Below are positions 42,521 to 50,486 of a stretch of DNA of 64,000 bases, piece after piece; position 1 is the stretch's first letter; every line of letters begins with the position of its first letter. The DNA is from Marinobacter sp. LV10R510-11A (GTDB taxonomy: Bacteria; Pseudomonadota; Gammaproteobacteria; Pseudomonadales; Oleiphilaceae). The DNA lies in assembly GCF_900215155.1 (NCBI RefSeq), contig NZ_LT907980.1, positions 248,001 to 312,000 of the forward strand, given 5' to 3'. The notes below the pieces were generated by a model. The model worked only from the letters and a program-made list of their open reading frames with translations. It did not search any database and was not told the origin of the DNA. A program made the position numbers and the translations under genes.

Positions 42521-42678
42521 AAACTGCTTACGTTTTACGACGTGAATTCCACGAAGAAATCAGCCCCTGGCTGTGGGGAAACCACTTTTGGAGTCCCAGC
42601 TATTGCGAGGTTCCAACCGGTGGGGCCTCGCTCGATGTGGTTAAAAACTATGTCCAAAGCCAGCAAAGACCAAACTGA
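42517..42678 (+). pseudogene. C-terminal remnant of IS200/IS605 transposase TnpA
   Basis: The 53 codons encode the conserved C-terminal part of the Y1 transposase: LRREF, then LWGNHFWSPSYCE, VPTGGASLDVVKNYVQSQQ. The N-terminal part with the catalytic Tyr helix and HUH motif is missing. About 28 bp downstream the hairpin CGGGC-TTGC-GCCCG (42706-42719) is consistent with the element's right-end structure. Confidence 0.85.
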
Positions 42679-42801
42679 AACCGGGCTATCCCGCCACTAA
42701 AGAAACGGGCTTGCGCCCGGCAATTCTTCGATCAAGAGGCGCGATCTTTATTAGTACGGATTTCAGGTTTTTCGGCACCTAAATAGCGATTTTTTGCTAA
42801 A

Positions 42802-42887
42802 AGTTACCAACTTTATTATTTGTTTTGGAATTTTCAGTACGGATGATAGCGGGGCTATAACGGCGTTTTGTTACCAACTTTATTAAG
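42802..42887 (+). repeat. About 88-bp repeat element with paired 16-bp motifs (copy B)
   Basis: GTTACCAACTTTATTA occurs at 42803-42818 and 42870-42885, 67 bp apart, the same spacing as the inverted counterpart at 29215/29282. Both copies end with TTTATTAAGA followed by SC. It lies 80 bp before the second Xre-RES pair. Confidence 0.65.
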
Positions 42888-42967
42888 AGCTTACAGTTGG
42901 CAGCTTAAATTAATGCGCAATCATCATTTTGATGTTATTATCACCTCATAGTGAGGCGAGGTGCATT

Positions 42968-43474
42968 ATGAATACTCAGGTAGAGAACGATGCGGGCAGA
43001 GTTAGTGCTGGGGCTCAGGCAGTGAAAACGTACCGTCCGCAGCTAGAAAAGCTGGAAGCTACGGCGGATCGTACAGTGTTCGATACGATTCCATTAGAGA
43101 TATTTGCTAACAAAAAAGCCTTTATTAACATGGCCCGGAAAGGTATTCCCGGTAGCTGGGTTAAGGTCGTGGTCGATGCGACAGGTTTCCGAGATACCTT
43201 TTTGTCTATTTTGAATGTGTCATCGGGCAATCTGAGTCGTGAGTACCGAAAAAAGGCGCTAGCAAAAGAAACGTCCGAAGAAGTCTTGGATGCCGTTCGC
43301 CTGATTCGTCAGGCTGTTGATGTTTGGGAGTCTCGGGAGTTGGCCATTCAATGGCTTAACAGCCCAGTTTCAGCCCTTGATGGCGAGAATCCAATCAATC
43401 TATTCGATACGTTTGAAGGCCGGCAGTGGGTGTCCCAAGTGCTCAATAAGATAGAGCACGGAGATTTCAGCTAA
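42968..43474 (+). CDS. Xre/MbcA/ParS-type antitoxin of RES toxin (pair 2)
   Basis: ATG 42968 (GAGG site upstream) gives a 168-residue DUF2384-type protein: the N-terminal part has IPGSWVKVVVDATGF, the middle has HTH-like LNVSSGNLSREYRKKAL, and the C-terminal toxin-binding domain has AIQWLNSPVSALDGENPINL. It overlaps the RES toxin start by one base. It differs strongly from pair 1, so cross-protection is not expected. Confidence 0.85.
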   Translation: MNTQVENDAGRVSAGAQAVKTYRPQLEKLEATADRTVFDTIPLEIFANKKAFINMARKGIPGSWVKVVVDATGFRDTFLSILNVSSGNLSREYRKKALAKETSEEVLDAVRLIRQAVDVWESRELAIQWLNSPVSALDGENPINLFDTFEGRQWVSQVLNKIEHGDFS

Positions 43475-43962
43475 TGCTGATTTTTCGAATCACAAAAAAA
43501 CAGTACCTGAACAATCTTAACGGGTTGGGTGGCAGCTACGAGGATGGTGCCCGGTGGAACAAGCCGGGTACGCCTGTATTGTATTTCGGAATGTCGGCGG
43601 CCGTGGCGATGCTGGAAATGGCTAACTATACGAGCACGCCTCGAATGGCACCGCCTTCTTTTCGGTTGGGCATTTACGAGATCGCCGATGATACTCCGAT
43701 CGATCGACTGGAGCCGGAGGACTGGCCGGAGGGCTGGTCTCAATTCCCAGCTCCGGAGTCAACTCAGGAAATTGGTGATCAGTGGTTGGAGAAGGGCGGG
43801 AGTTTCGGGTTAATTGTTCCCAGTTGCGCCGTTTCAGGTGGGTTGGGAGAGGTTTTGGTGGTGAATCCGCGTCACAGCGGTATTTCCGATGTGCGACTGG
43901 TGGAAGAGCGATCAGACATTTTCAATCCTCGTGCATTCCCCGGCACCGACCATAAAAGCTAA
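43474..43962 (+). CDS. RES-domain toxin (pair 2)
   Basis: The 162-residue toxin has the RES signature: FRITKKQYLNNLNG, DGARWNKPGTPVLYFG with the Arg of the NAD site, a following MSAAVAMLEMANY with the conserved Glu, and the Ser in VPSCAVSGG. It presumably hydrolyses or phosphorolyses NAD+. Intact. Confidence 0.9.
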   Translation: MLIFRITKKQYLNNLNGLGGSYEDGARWNKPGTPVLYFGMSAAVAMLEMANYTSTPRMAPPSFRLGIYEIADDTPIDRLEPEDWPEGWSQFPAPESTQEIGDQWLEKGGSFGLIVPSCAVSGGLGEVLVVNPRHSGISDVRLVEERSDIFNPRAFPGTDHKS

Positions 43963-44033
43963 AATTTTACTTCTCCCCTCCGTGACCTTTCCCTCAACAG
44001 AGCGGTGCAGCCCCACCGCAAGAATGTTCTTGG

Positions 44034-44048
44034 CCGTTAATATAACGG
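44034..44048. promoter_or_regulatory. Perfect 15-bp dyad upstream of the resolvase
   Basis: CCGTTAATATAACGG is a perfect palindrome (three-base centre) about 100 bp before the serine recombinase gene. Resolvases bind dyads in this position (res sites), so it is a candidate crossover or accessory site. Nothing else in 43963-44152 looks coding. Confidence 0.4.
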
Positions 44049-44152
44049 TCGTTTTCTGGACGCCCGCTTCATATCCTAAAAACACCGATTTTCCTATTGT
44101 TTTGCGTCCAAGAATCACGTGCAAAAAACTATGACCAGAAAAGGCTCGTTTG

Positions 44153-44725
44153 ATGATCATAGGATATGCACGTGTCAGTACCCAAGATCAAAATCCGGAG
44201 TTCCAGGTCGATGCTCTGGAGAAAGCCGGTTGCGAACAGATCTTTCAAGAAAAGTTTACCGGCAAGCTCCGGGAACGACCTGAGCTGTCGCAGTGTCTGC
44301 GTACCCTCCGAAAGGGCGACATTCTGGTGGTCTGGAAACTGGATCGGCTTGCCCGTTCGCTGAAAGACCTGGTTGAAATAGTCCAGGAACTCCATGATCG
44401 AGAAATCGGCTTCAAGTCACTGACGGAATCCATCGACACCACCAGTTCTGGTGGCCGCTTGGTATTCCATATCTTCGGTGCCTTGGCTGAGTTTGAACAC
44501 GACCTGATTCGGGAAAGGACGATAGCCGGATTGCAGGCAGCCCGGGCCCGAGGGCGAAAAGGTGGCCGGAAACCGGCCATGTCAGACGCTGATGTGAAGA
44601 AGGCTGCGGCCATGCTGTTAGACCCGAACATCACGAAAAAAGAAGTGGCTGAACACTTTGCTGTTAGTCGCACGACACTGAAGGCTTCTCTTCAACGGCT
44701 GGCGCAGCCGATGGAATTAAACTGA
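44153..44725 (+). CDS. Small serine recombinase (resolvase/invertase)
   Basis: The 190-residue protein has the full resolvase fold: YARVSTQDQN with the catalytic Ser, KLDRLARSLKDL with conserved Arg residues, and FEHDLIRERT, followed by a C-terminal HTH (KKEVAEHFAVSRTTLKASL). It belongs to the Tn3-resolvase/Hin group. No Tn3 transposase is near, so it may come from a lost transposon or a plasmid. ATG 44153 is taken rather than TTG 44150. Confidence 0.9.
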   Translation: MIIGYARVSTQDQNPEFQVDALEKAGCEQIFQEKFTGKLRERPELSQCLRTLRKGDILVVWKLDRLARSLKDLVEIVQELHDREIGFKSLTESIDTTSSGGRLVFHIFGALAEFEHDLIRERTIAGLQAARARGRKGGRKPAMSDADVKKAAAMLLDPNITKKEVAEHFAVSRTTLKASLQRLAQPMELN

Positions 44726-44984
44726 GCACAAATATTTATTTTCTAGGCATGATATTTTCTACTGAGCAACAGGTGAGCGGTTCGGTTAGGAGGCCAAACA
44801 AGGAATCAAGAAGCCAAGCGATTACATGGCGATGTAGGAATAATTTTACTAAGCTATTGTAAAATATAAAATTTTCTGACGAGAAGCGTAACAGAAAAGT
44901 GGCATTATCGAGAACGCACTTTTCTGCAATATCGTGGAATGCGGTATACTGTTATGTACACAATAATTGGAAGGCTATAAATTT

Positions 44985-45251
44985 GTGGACGAGCTACTTT
45001 TAAAAAATATCGTATTGCTACCATTTCGCGCTTTATGGAATTTGCTCGTTACAATTTTTTTGGTAACTGCTTTTGTATTATGGTTTGGCTTTATCTTTGG
45101 TTCAGTAATTGCGGTAATATTAATATTGATTTTTGCTCCAGACCTATTTCTTTTACCTTTAGTAACCTGGATTCAAGTAATAAGTGCAGCACCGCTCGTA
45201 TCCAAGCCTCCTGAGTATTCGCCCCAGAAAACTTCTGCCGGTGTGCGATAA
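44985..45251 (+). pseudogene. Membrane protein gene truncated by IS30
   Basis: From a GTG (44985; GGAAGG upstream) about 65 native residues with two strongly hydrophobic helices are read before the IS30 terminus at 45179; the remaining residues to the stop at 45251 are encoded by the IS. The base composition here is A+T-richer than the neighbours. The downstream continuation is not found after the IS, where a WYL-type gene fragment begins, so a deletion accompanied the insertion or the IS joins two genes. Confidence 0.65.
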
Positions 45252-46165
45252 CCCAGCCGTTTTCGTGGTCGGTTATTCAGTCTGTTCACCGCTTGCCTGG
45301 TTGCCTTTCTGGACACCTTGGCGAAGTCAGTGCCTTTCGGAAAGTATTGCCTCAATAGGCCATTCGTATTCTCGTTGGAGCCACGCTGACTGGACCGGTA
45401 AGGGTCACAGAAATACGACGTCAGCGACAACGCTTTGCTAAATGTTTGGTGGTCCGAAAATTCAGAACCGTTGTCCAGTGTCATCGTCTGTACGGCCCCT
45501 CTGATCGGCCTTAACTCACGGATGATGACGTCTGTAACTAAGTCGGCTTTCAGCTTCGGCACACAGCCTGCGAGCAGGTAGCCGGACCGTCTTTCAACCA
45601 GAGTGACCGCGCCTGAATTCTTATGCCCGTGAAGGATTGTATCTCCTTCCCAGTGGCCTATATGCAGGCGATCATCGACGGCTTTAGGGCGGCACTCAAT
45701 GCCTACGCGATCCGGGATCTTGCCTAACCCCGCTCGCTTGGCAAGATGGCGCTGATAACGTCTCTGGTAAGGCAAGCGACAATACCTCCAGAGGTCGCCA
45801 CCTGCTATTTTGTCCCGGTAAATCAGATTGTAAATCCACTGATGGCTGACTTGGATACTGCCAACTCGCCTCATAAAACCGGCTATCTGATCAGGACTCC
45901 ATTCACTCTGAATCTGCTTGGCCACCCAATCTATCAATGAGGGCGCTCGTTTATGAGATTTGCGAGCTCCTTTGCGCCGATGTATGGACAAACGACTGGC
46001 TTCCATCGGCTCGTATTCAGTCAGGCTTCGATTACGACGTAGCTCCCGACTGATGGTCGAGCTGTGGCAGTTGATCTCCCGGGCTATTTTCCGCTGGCTC
46101 CAGCCTACTCTCAAGAAGGCCGAAATCTGGTATCGTTGTGCCTGGGTCAGTTGTCGGTATCCCAT
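45173..46165 (-). CDS. IS30-family transposase
   Basis: The start MGYRQLTQAQRYQI (46165) is typical of IS30. The 330-residue protein has an N-terminal HTH (WSQRKIAREINCHSSTISREL) and the DDE core (Asp in HIGHWEGDTI, Asp in TLDNGSEF, Glu in RGSNENTNG). The stop codon lies about four bases beyond the outermost inverted repeat, in flanking DNA, so the last residues are target-dependent. Confidence 0.9.
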   Translation of the reverse strand: MGYRQLTQAQRYQISAFLRVGWSQRKIAREINCHSSTISRELRRNRSLTEYEPMEASRLSIHRRKGARKSHKRAPSLIDWVAKQIQSEWSPDQIAGFMRRVGSIQVSHQWIYNLIYRDKIAGGDLWRYCRLPYQRRYQRHLAKRAGLGKIPDRVGIECRPKAVDDRLHIGHWEGDTILHGHKNSGAVTLVERRSGYLLAGCVPKLKADLVTDVIIRELRPIRGAVQTMTLDNGSEFSDHQTFSKALSLTSYFCDPYRSSQRGSNENTNGLLRQYFPKGTDFAKVSRKATRQAVNRLNNRPRKRLGYRTPAEVFWGEYSGGLDTSGAALIT

Positions 46166-46255
46166 GATTCTCTTCACTTTGGTCGGTAAAGCGAATGAGG
46201 GTACCGGCAAGGGCCCTCCTACCTCTACCTGTTAATCCAAAGTGCTGCACTTATT
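45179..46255 (-). mobile_element. IS30-family insertion sequence
   Basis: The ends share the 14-bp inverted repeat AATAAGTGCAGCAC (45179-45192) and GTGCTGCACTTATT (46242-46255). The size is 1077 bp. It carries one intact transposase. It separates a truncated membrane protein gene from a decayed WYL-domain gene. Target duplication is not clear. Confidence 0.87.
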
Positions 46256-46262
46256 CTATGAT

Positions 46263-46639
46263 TCCAAGACTCTCACTCGAGCCCGGAAGGTGAAGACCGG
46301 ATTATTGCGCCCAATACGCTGGTTTATTGCGGATTACGCTGGCATGTTCGAGCTTGGCGCGAGAAGCACAGAGACTTTCGTGATTTTGTGTTGACGCGCA
46401 TTGCACCCGGGGCCGAAATAGTTGGTGAAGCCCTTCCGGACGCCAATCCAGAAAATGATAAAAACTGGCAACACCACATTGATCTAGTCGTCGGTCCGAA
46501 CCACGGGTTAACCAAAGCCCAGTAAAGTATGGTGGCAATGGATTATGGAATGAGTCAGTCGCATGAGCTGAGGATTCCTGTGCGCTGCGCGTTGGTGCAT
46601 TATCTGATGTTGTCTTTGAATATCATTTTTGAGAAATGA
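46263..46639 (+). pseudogene. WYL-domain regulator, C-terminal remnant
   Basis: The frame beginning beside the IS30 end encodes the WYL-domain pattern of CapW/BrxR-type regulators: RIIAPNTLVYCGLRWHVRAW, then KHRDFRDFVLTRI, IDLVVGPNHGLTKAQ, an in-frame TAA (46523-46525 region), then VAMDYGMSQSHELRIPVR and a last hydrophobic helix. The N-terminal wHTH part is missing. WYL repressors of this type guard defence systems, so it may once have controlled a neighbouring cassette. Confidence 0.75.
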
Positions 46640-46759
46640 GAGCTTTGAACCAGCTGCGCAACCGCTGGTTGTGGTCAATCGGGAAGAGGTGGCTCAATAT
46701 ACATTTGGCCCGAGGTGATCGTGTCAGTAGGATGTCCTGTAATCAGTAAGGAGAGTCCA

Positions 46760-47008
46760 GTGAGCATAAAACGTATCAATGAAAAGGAACTGCTGGAAGG
46801 CCTCGACGCCAAAGGCGCTCATGCCGACGAATTGGCTGAGCTTCTCCTGCAAGAGCTTACGCCTCTAGAACGACTCAAAGATTCAGTCAAACGCTACGAT
46901 CGGCCAACCGATCCCGTATGGGAGGAGTTCTTTGATTCCGACGAAGGCGTGACAGATGATTTCATGGAAGATCGGAACCAGCCATCGCCGCCTTCGGATA
47001 AAGGATAG
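46760..47008 (+). CDS. 82-residue acidic protein of the repeated pair (copy 3)
   Basis: GTG 46760 with AAGGAG upstream gives 82 residues, same length as the homologue at 28487 and about 80 percent alike (ELLEGLDAK, DELAELL, KRYDRPTDPVW all kept). The partner gene that follows has a large deletion. If this is an antitoxin, it is now alone. Confidence 0.6.
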   Translation: MSIKRINEKELLEGLDAKGAHADELAELLLQELTPLERLKDSVKRYDRPTDPVWEEFFDSDEGVTDDFMEDRNQPSPPSDKG

Positions 47009-47013
47009 GGGGG

Positions 47014-47115
47014 ATGGCTACTCCCTGTGTCACTGGTGTCACGGCTTTGTGCCTCATCCATCCGGGGCTGCCATGCAGGCTTGGTTAGAAATTGGAAGAG
47101 CTGCAGGAATGAACC
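47014..47115 (+). pseudogene. Remnant of the 140-residue partner gene
   Basis: The first 18 codons (MATPCVTGVTALCLIHPG) match the gene at 28739, then the sequence jumps to DNA matching its last codons (CATGCAGGCTTGGTTAGAAA, compare RAWLETE), in another frame. About 300 bp were deleted between short G/C-rich matches. Confidence 0.8.
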
Positions 47116-47148
47116 TCCAAGCCCGTCTTGGAAAGTGCGTTAATTTTC

Positions 47149-48171
47149 TCAGTTATTTTCATCCTCGCTAGGGAATAGTGTGCTCAGATCGTTCAGTTTA
47201 ATTCCTGCCCCGCTCTCTAACTCATTCATGGCCTGAACGGTTTCGGCATTAGGCACCCATTTTTCATCTGCATTGCGTTCAAGCATGTCCGAAATGTCGT
47301 TAACCTGCTGCAGCGCAGTTTCTAGAGTGAACTTGCAGAACAGTGCTAGGCGCTCCTGGCTCAAGGGGCCACGGCCATCACTGGCACCCTGCCGAGGATA
47401 GTCTGCTTGTGCCAGGGCTGCCTTGTAGTTTGGAGACTGACTGGCCAGCCCTCGGCTGAGGCTCCAGATGCCGCAGCTTTCCAATCCCCCTGCTCGAAAA
47501 AGAGTTTCCGTCCATAATCGAGCTACCCGTCCATTCCCGTCCAAAAACGGGTGAATCCATAAAAAGCGGTGGTGAGCACAAGTGAGGCTGATAAGCCGGT
47601 GTTTGCCTTGATAGTGGGCAGAGCGGTATTCATCACAAAACCCCTCCATCAAGCTAGCCAGTCCTTTTGCAACGGGAGGAATATGCCCTCCGACTATTAC
47701 ATCCCGTTGCCGCCACTGGCCCGGCTCAACCATTGCGACGATTTCATTCTCATCATGTAATTGTCGCAAGGATTCTGGAAGCCCTTCATATAGCCGACGA
47801 TGAAGTTCGAGAATGAACCACGTCGAACAAACCGTTTCCAATGTTAGTTCTTGGCCTTCAATCCATTCCTGAACCTTTATATGCGCGACAGCCTCTAATT
47901 GATGACCACGTTTAACTGGGTCATCGCTGTAGTGCCCACGCTGAGCCTCCCGAATTTCATGTGGAAGCACTAGGCTTCCTTCGATGAGGTTGGAGTAGTA
48001 GGAACTCATGACGGCCATGTGGCGCCGGATAGCGTTAGCATTGTCGGCGGGCAACGTCCTCGCGAGCTGTGCTGCTTGACGATCTAACTGGTTCACCAGG
48101 TCAAAAATTCCATGCCGTTGAAGCGCAGATTCTTGGGGAATAAATGGCGTGATGGCGAGTTTTGAAGTCAT
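47149..48171 (-). CDS. Fic-family AMPylase-type protein
   Basis: The 340-residue protein has the N-terminal helical Fic region, an inhibitory-helix-like motif SYYSNLIEG near residue 55 (compare [S/T]xxxE[G/N]), and the catalytic loop HPFLDGNGRVAR near residue 220 with His, Asp, Asn, Gly and Arg intact. It likely transfers AMP to a target protein and is self-inhibited by the N-terminal helix. It ends in DLSTLFPSEDENN, shared with the HipB-like protein at 40601. It lies 25 bp after the nucleotidyltransferase gene on the same strand. Confidence 0.9.
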   Translation of the reverse strand: MTSKLAITPFIPQESALQRHGIFDLVNQLDRQAAQLARTLPADNANAIRRHMAVMSSYYSNLIEGSLVLPHEIREAQRGHYSDDPVKRGHQLEAVAHIKVQEWIEGQELTLETVCSTWFILELHRRLYEGLPESLRQLHDENEIVAMVEPGQWRQRDVIVGGHIPPVAKGLASLMEGFCDEYRSAHYQGKHRLISLTCAHHRFLWIHPFLDGNGRVARLWTETLFRAGGLESCGIWSLSRGLASQSPNYKAALAQADYPRQGASDGRGPLSQERLALFCKFTLETALQQVNDISDMLERNADEKWVPNAETVQAMNELESGAGIKLNDLSTLFPSEDENN

Positions 48172-48196
48172 GATTTGGCCAGTATAGGGTTAATCG

Positions 48197-48658
48197 TCAG
48201 GCTTGCCAGAGGGTGATGCCCTCGCGGGCGATGACTTCCAGGGTATCCCGGTGCTGGGACTTTTCAGGGTCACACCATTCGGTTTCCCAAACCGGAAATG
48301 GTCGAATACGAACGCCAGTCTGCAGCAGCACTTCGTAAGCCAGGCAGGCAAGGCCTAGTTTCATTTCGACAAAATCCCCAGGCTCGCCACGAAGTAGAAC
48401 GGCCACATCGGCATCACTGTCGGGCCTGTAATCGCCACGGGTTCGGCTACCAAACAGAACCAACTGTGTGACCTCACCTGAAAGTAACTCCCGAAACTTT
48501 AGAACGGCCTCCCGGATATCAACCTGATTATCCATTACCGTTTGCTCAAGGCCGATCAGCTTTGCATTTTCCCAGTCGATCATGTCCTGGGAAACTGGCG
48601 CATCGGGGTCACACTGTTTTACAAGATTCTTTAGGGAGTATCTTTTTCTGTCGGTCAT
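48197..48658 (-). CDS. Minimal nucleotidyltransferase domain protein (copy 2)
   Basis: Identical 153-residue protein to the one at 37339 (GSRTRGDYRPDSDADVAV motif). In this copy the next gene is an intact fic, so two AMP-transferring enzyme families (MNT-like and Fic) are neighbours, probably in one operon. Confidence 0.8.
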   Translation of the reverse strand: MTDRKRYSLKNLVKQCDPDAPVSQDMIDWENAKLIGLEQTVMDNQVDIREAVLKFRELLSGEVTQLVLFGSRTRGDYRPDSDADVAVLLRGEPGDFVEMKLGLACLAYEVLLQTGVRIRPFPVWETEWCDPEKSQHRDTLEVIAREGITLWQA

Positions 48659-48662
48659 GATT

Positions 48663-48890
48663 TCATCTCAAATTACCGCGACGACCTTGGATCACCGCAG
48701 CTGGAAACGTCTCTTTATCCCGGAAACCGGGGAGCGCTTTGATCGTCTGGTACTCGCCATCCCATTCCTGCGCGGTTTTGTACCGAAACACATCCAGTTC
48801 CCGCAGCTCAACAATATCATCGTAGCCATTTTCGTAACCCTCCACGAGCACCTGTGTATCAGCAGGCAGGCGCGTTAAGTGTTTGATCAA
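48663..48890 (-). CDS. 75-residue protein of unknown function (copy 2)
   Basis: Identical to the protein at 37805. It is four bases from the nucleotidyltransferase and 32 bases from the phosphoesterase gene. Confidence 0.65.
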   Translation of the reverse strand: MIKHLTRLPADTQVLVEGYENGYDDIVELRELDVFRYKTAQEWDGEYQTIKALPGFRDKETFPAAVIQGRRGNLR

Positions 48891-48922
48891 TTCTTACGCG
48901 GTCATTGGGAACTCCTTCCGAT

Positions 48923-49555
48923 TCAGATGTCCAAAACGATAGCTGGATTCGTCGGCTCATATCGGACCGTACATGTGCTGGCATTAACAAGACGGGTATT
49001 GCCCAGGGTGTACTCTCCATAGCCCTCATGAATGTGGCCAAAAACATGCGCTTTCAGCCGCATCTGTTCTATTCGATGTAGCAGGTCCACGCACCCAACA
49101 TTTTGGCATCGAAACCCCATGGACGCCTCATCCCCGATGCCTTTTGGCGGGCCGTGGGTAATGAGTACATCAGTGTCTTCTGGAATCTGCATCCATCGAT
49201 CATGCAGGGCTTCCCCGCGATCCAGCATGAACGCCCAATCCAAAAATGTTGGCGTCCAGGGTGACCCCCAAAATCTGACACCCTCAATTACAATGCCGCT
49301 ATCCTCAAGATAGATTGCGTTGGTCAGCGCGTCTCTGGCCAGCGCCGGCGCCTCCTGAAATACCCAGTCATGGTTTCCGGCAATCACAATTTTGTGGCGA
49401 TGGGGCAGGGTACCCAGCCAATCATTGAGGTCTTCCACATTCTCCAGGGTGCCCGCACCTAGGCAATCACCGGCATGGATCAATACGTCGCCGTCCGGAA
49501 TGTCTGGAATGCGCCGGTGTAGGCTGTGGGTGTCAGAAATACAAACGAGCCTCAA
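48923..49555 (-). CDS. Calcineurin-type metallophosphoesterase (copy 2)
   Basis: Identical 210-residue protein to the one at 38065, with all metal-binding motifs. Preceded by a simpler two-box operator at 49575-49614. Confidence 0.9.
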   Translation of the reverse strand: MRLVCISDTHSLHRRIPDIPDGDVLIHAGDCLGAGTLENVEDLNDWLGTLPHRHKIVIAGNHDWVFQEAPALARDALTNAIYLEDSGIVIEGVRFWGSPWTPTFLDWAFMLDRGEALHDRWMQIPEDTDVLITHGPPKGIGDEASMGFRCQNVGCVDLLHRIEQMRLKAHVFGHIHEGYGEYTLGNTRLVNASTCTVRYEPTNPAIVLDI

Positions 49556-49574
49556 AGCTCTTCTCCAAATACGT

Positions 49575-49614
49575 TTAGTACCAATTAGTAAAGCGCATTA
49601 CTAATTGGTACTAA
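49575..49614. promoter_or_regulatory. Palindromic operator, copy 2
   Basis: TTAGTACCAATTAGTAA (49575-49591) and TTACTAATTGGTACTAA (49598-49614) are perfect 17-bp inverted repeats with a six-base spacer. Compared with copy 1 the central box has been lost, probably through recombination between the repeated AATTAGTAA segments. Confidence 0.78.
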
Positions 49615-49624
49615 TTGTGAAAAC

Positions 49625-49783
49625 TCACTCAGAAACACGCCCGGCTTTCTCTCGGATCGCCAGATCCATTTCCTCAATACTGATGACTCGATCCGACGTA
49701 ACGCAGCCTTTCAGGTGCTTGATGTTGGGCTGGGTCAACAGCTCTGCTTCCAGATCAACAATTAACAGAGGGCGCTCATCCAT
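49625..49783 (-). pseudogene. Exonuclease gene with 534-bp internal deletion
   Basis: The first residues (MDERPLLIVDLEA) join directly to the C-terminal part (ELLTQPNIKHLKGC). In copy 1 the octamer GCTTCCAG occurs at both deletion points (38908-38915 and 39442-39449); copy 2 keeps one. The deletion is in frame but removes all DEDD motifs except the first, so the product cannot be a nuclease. Confidence 0.9.
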
Positions 49784-50486
49784 TCGATGTATATCTCCTA
49801 ACCCAGTCAAAAATATCGTTAACGGGTACCAGCGTCATTTTCCCGGTTTGCTCCAGGGTATCGATCCAGACCTGATTTCCTTTTTGAATCACTTTAGCCG
49901 TACCGATATGCCCAGACACAACCGCCGTCACGCCAGCGATTGCTTGGTCTGATCCCTGTGCTCGATTCCAGGGCCAGGTGCAATCAATCGCAAATCGGTC
50001 AGTCGATACCGCTTGTTGAACATCCTGCCAGTTATCCGCAGGGCTTTGTGCATGCACAAGACCGAGGCTGCCGTTTTGGCATGCGAGCGTGATCGTCAAA
50101 GGCAGTTTCTGGATGCACTGGGTAGTCAGTTTTCGATACTCAGAAAAGTCGATGTGATCGACCCACTCACCTCCAATCGCTCGATGCTTATCTCTATACC
50201 GGACGTTGAACGAACTAGCCGCAAACACTAATTCGTGGTTTCCCATGAGACAGTGCACATAATCCGTGGATAACACCCAGTTCAGTAGTTCTCGCGATTT
50301 TGGACCACGATCAATGACGTCGCCCAACAGAAATAGTCGATCGTAATCGGGGCGAAAACCTGCATCAGATAGAGCAGATTGCAGTGCGTCATACTGGCCA
50401 TGTAGGTCACCACAGAGCCAGTCGATGCCGTTTTTGTTGGGCCCGATAGCCTCGTGTACTGTTAGCTTAGAAATCAAAATAGTCAC
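49776..50486 (-). CDS. PPP-family phosphatase / diadenosine tetraphosphatase-like (copy 2)
   Basis: The 236-residue protein has GDLHGQYDAL, GDVIDRGPKS and GNHELV. From about residue 60 it is nearly identical to copy 1 at 39472, while the first 50 residues differ considerably and resemble the remnant at 40866-41004. This mosaic pattern suggests recombination between copies. Confidence 0.87.
   Translation of the reverse strand: MTILISKLTVHEAIGPNKNGIDWLCGDLHGQYDALQSALSDAGFRPDYDRLFLLGDVIDRGPKSRELLNWVLSTDYVHCLMGNHELVFAASSFNVRYRDKHRAIGGEWVDHIDFSEYRKLTTQCIQKLPLTITLACQNGSLGLVHAQSPADNWQDVQQAVSTDRFAIDCTWPWNRAQGSDQAIAGVTAVVSGHIGTAKVIQKGNQVWIDTLEQTGKMTLVPVNDIFDWVRRYTSNG

Larger units (their letters stand above)
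48157..49570. repeat. 1.41-kb direct repeat, copy 2
   Basis: Appears identical to 37299-38712. Here the left flank is an intact fic gene and the right flank has a shortened operator, a deleted exonuclease and a complete phosphatase. Confidence 0.9.

Noticed and set aside
43912..44160. 82-residue minus-strand gene before the resolvase
   Set aside because: No ribosome site or family pattern; it overlaps the resolvase start and the region more likely holds its binding site.
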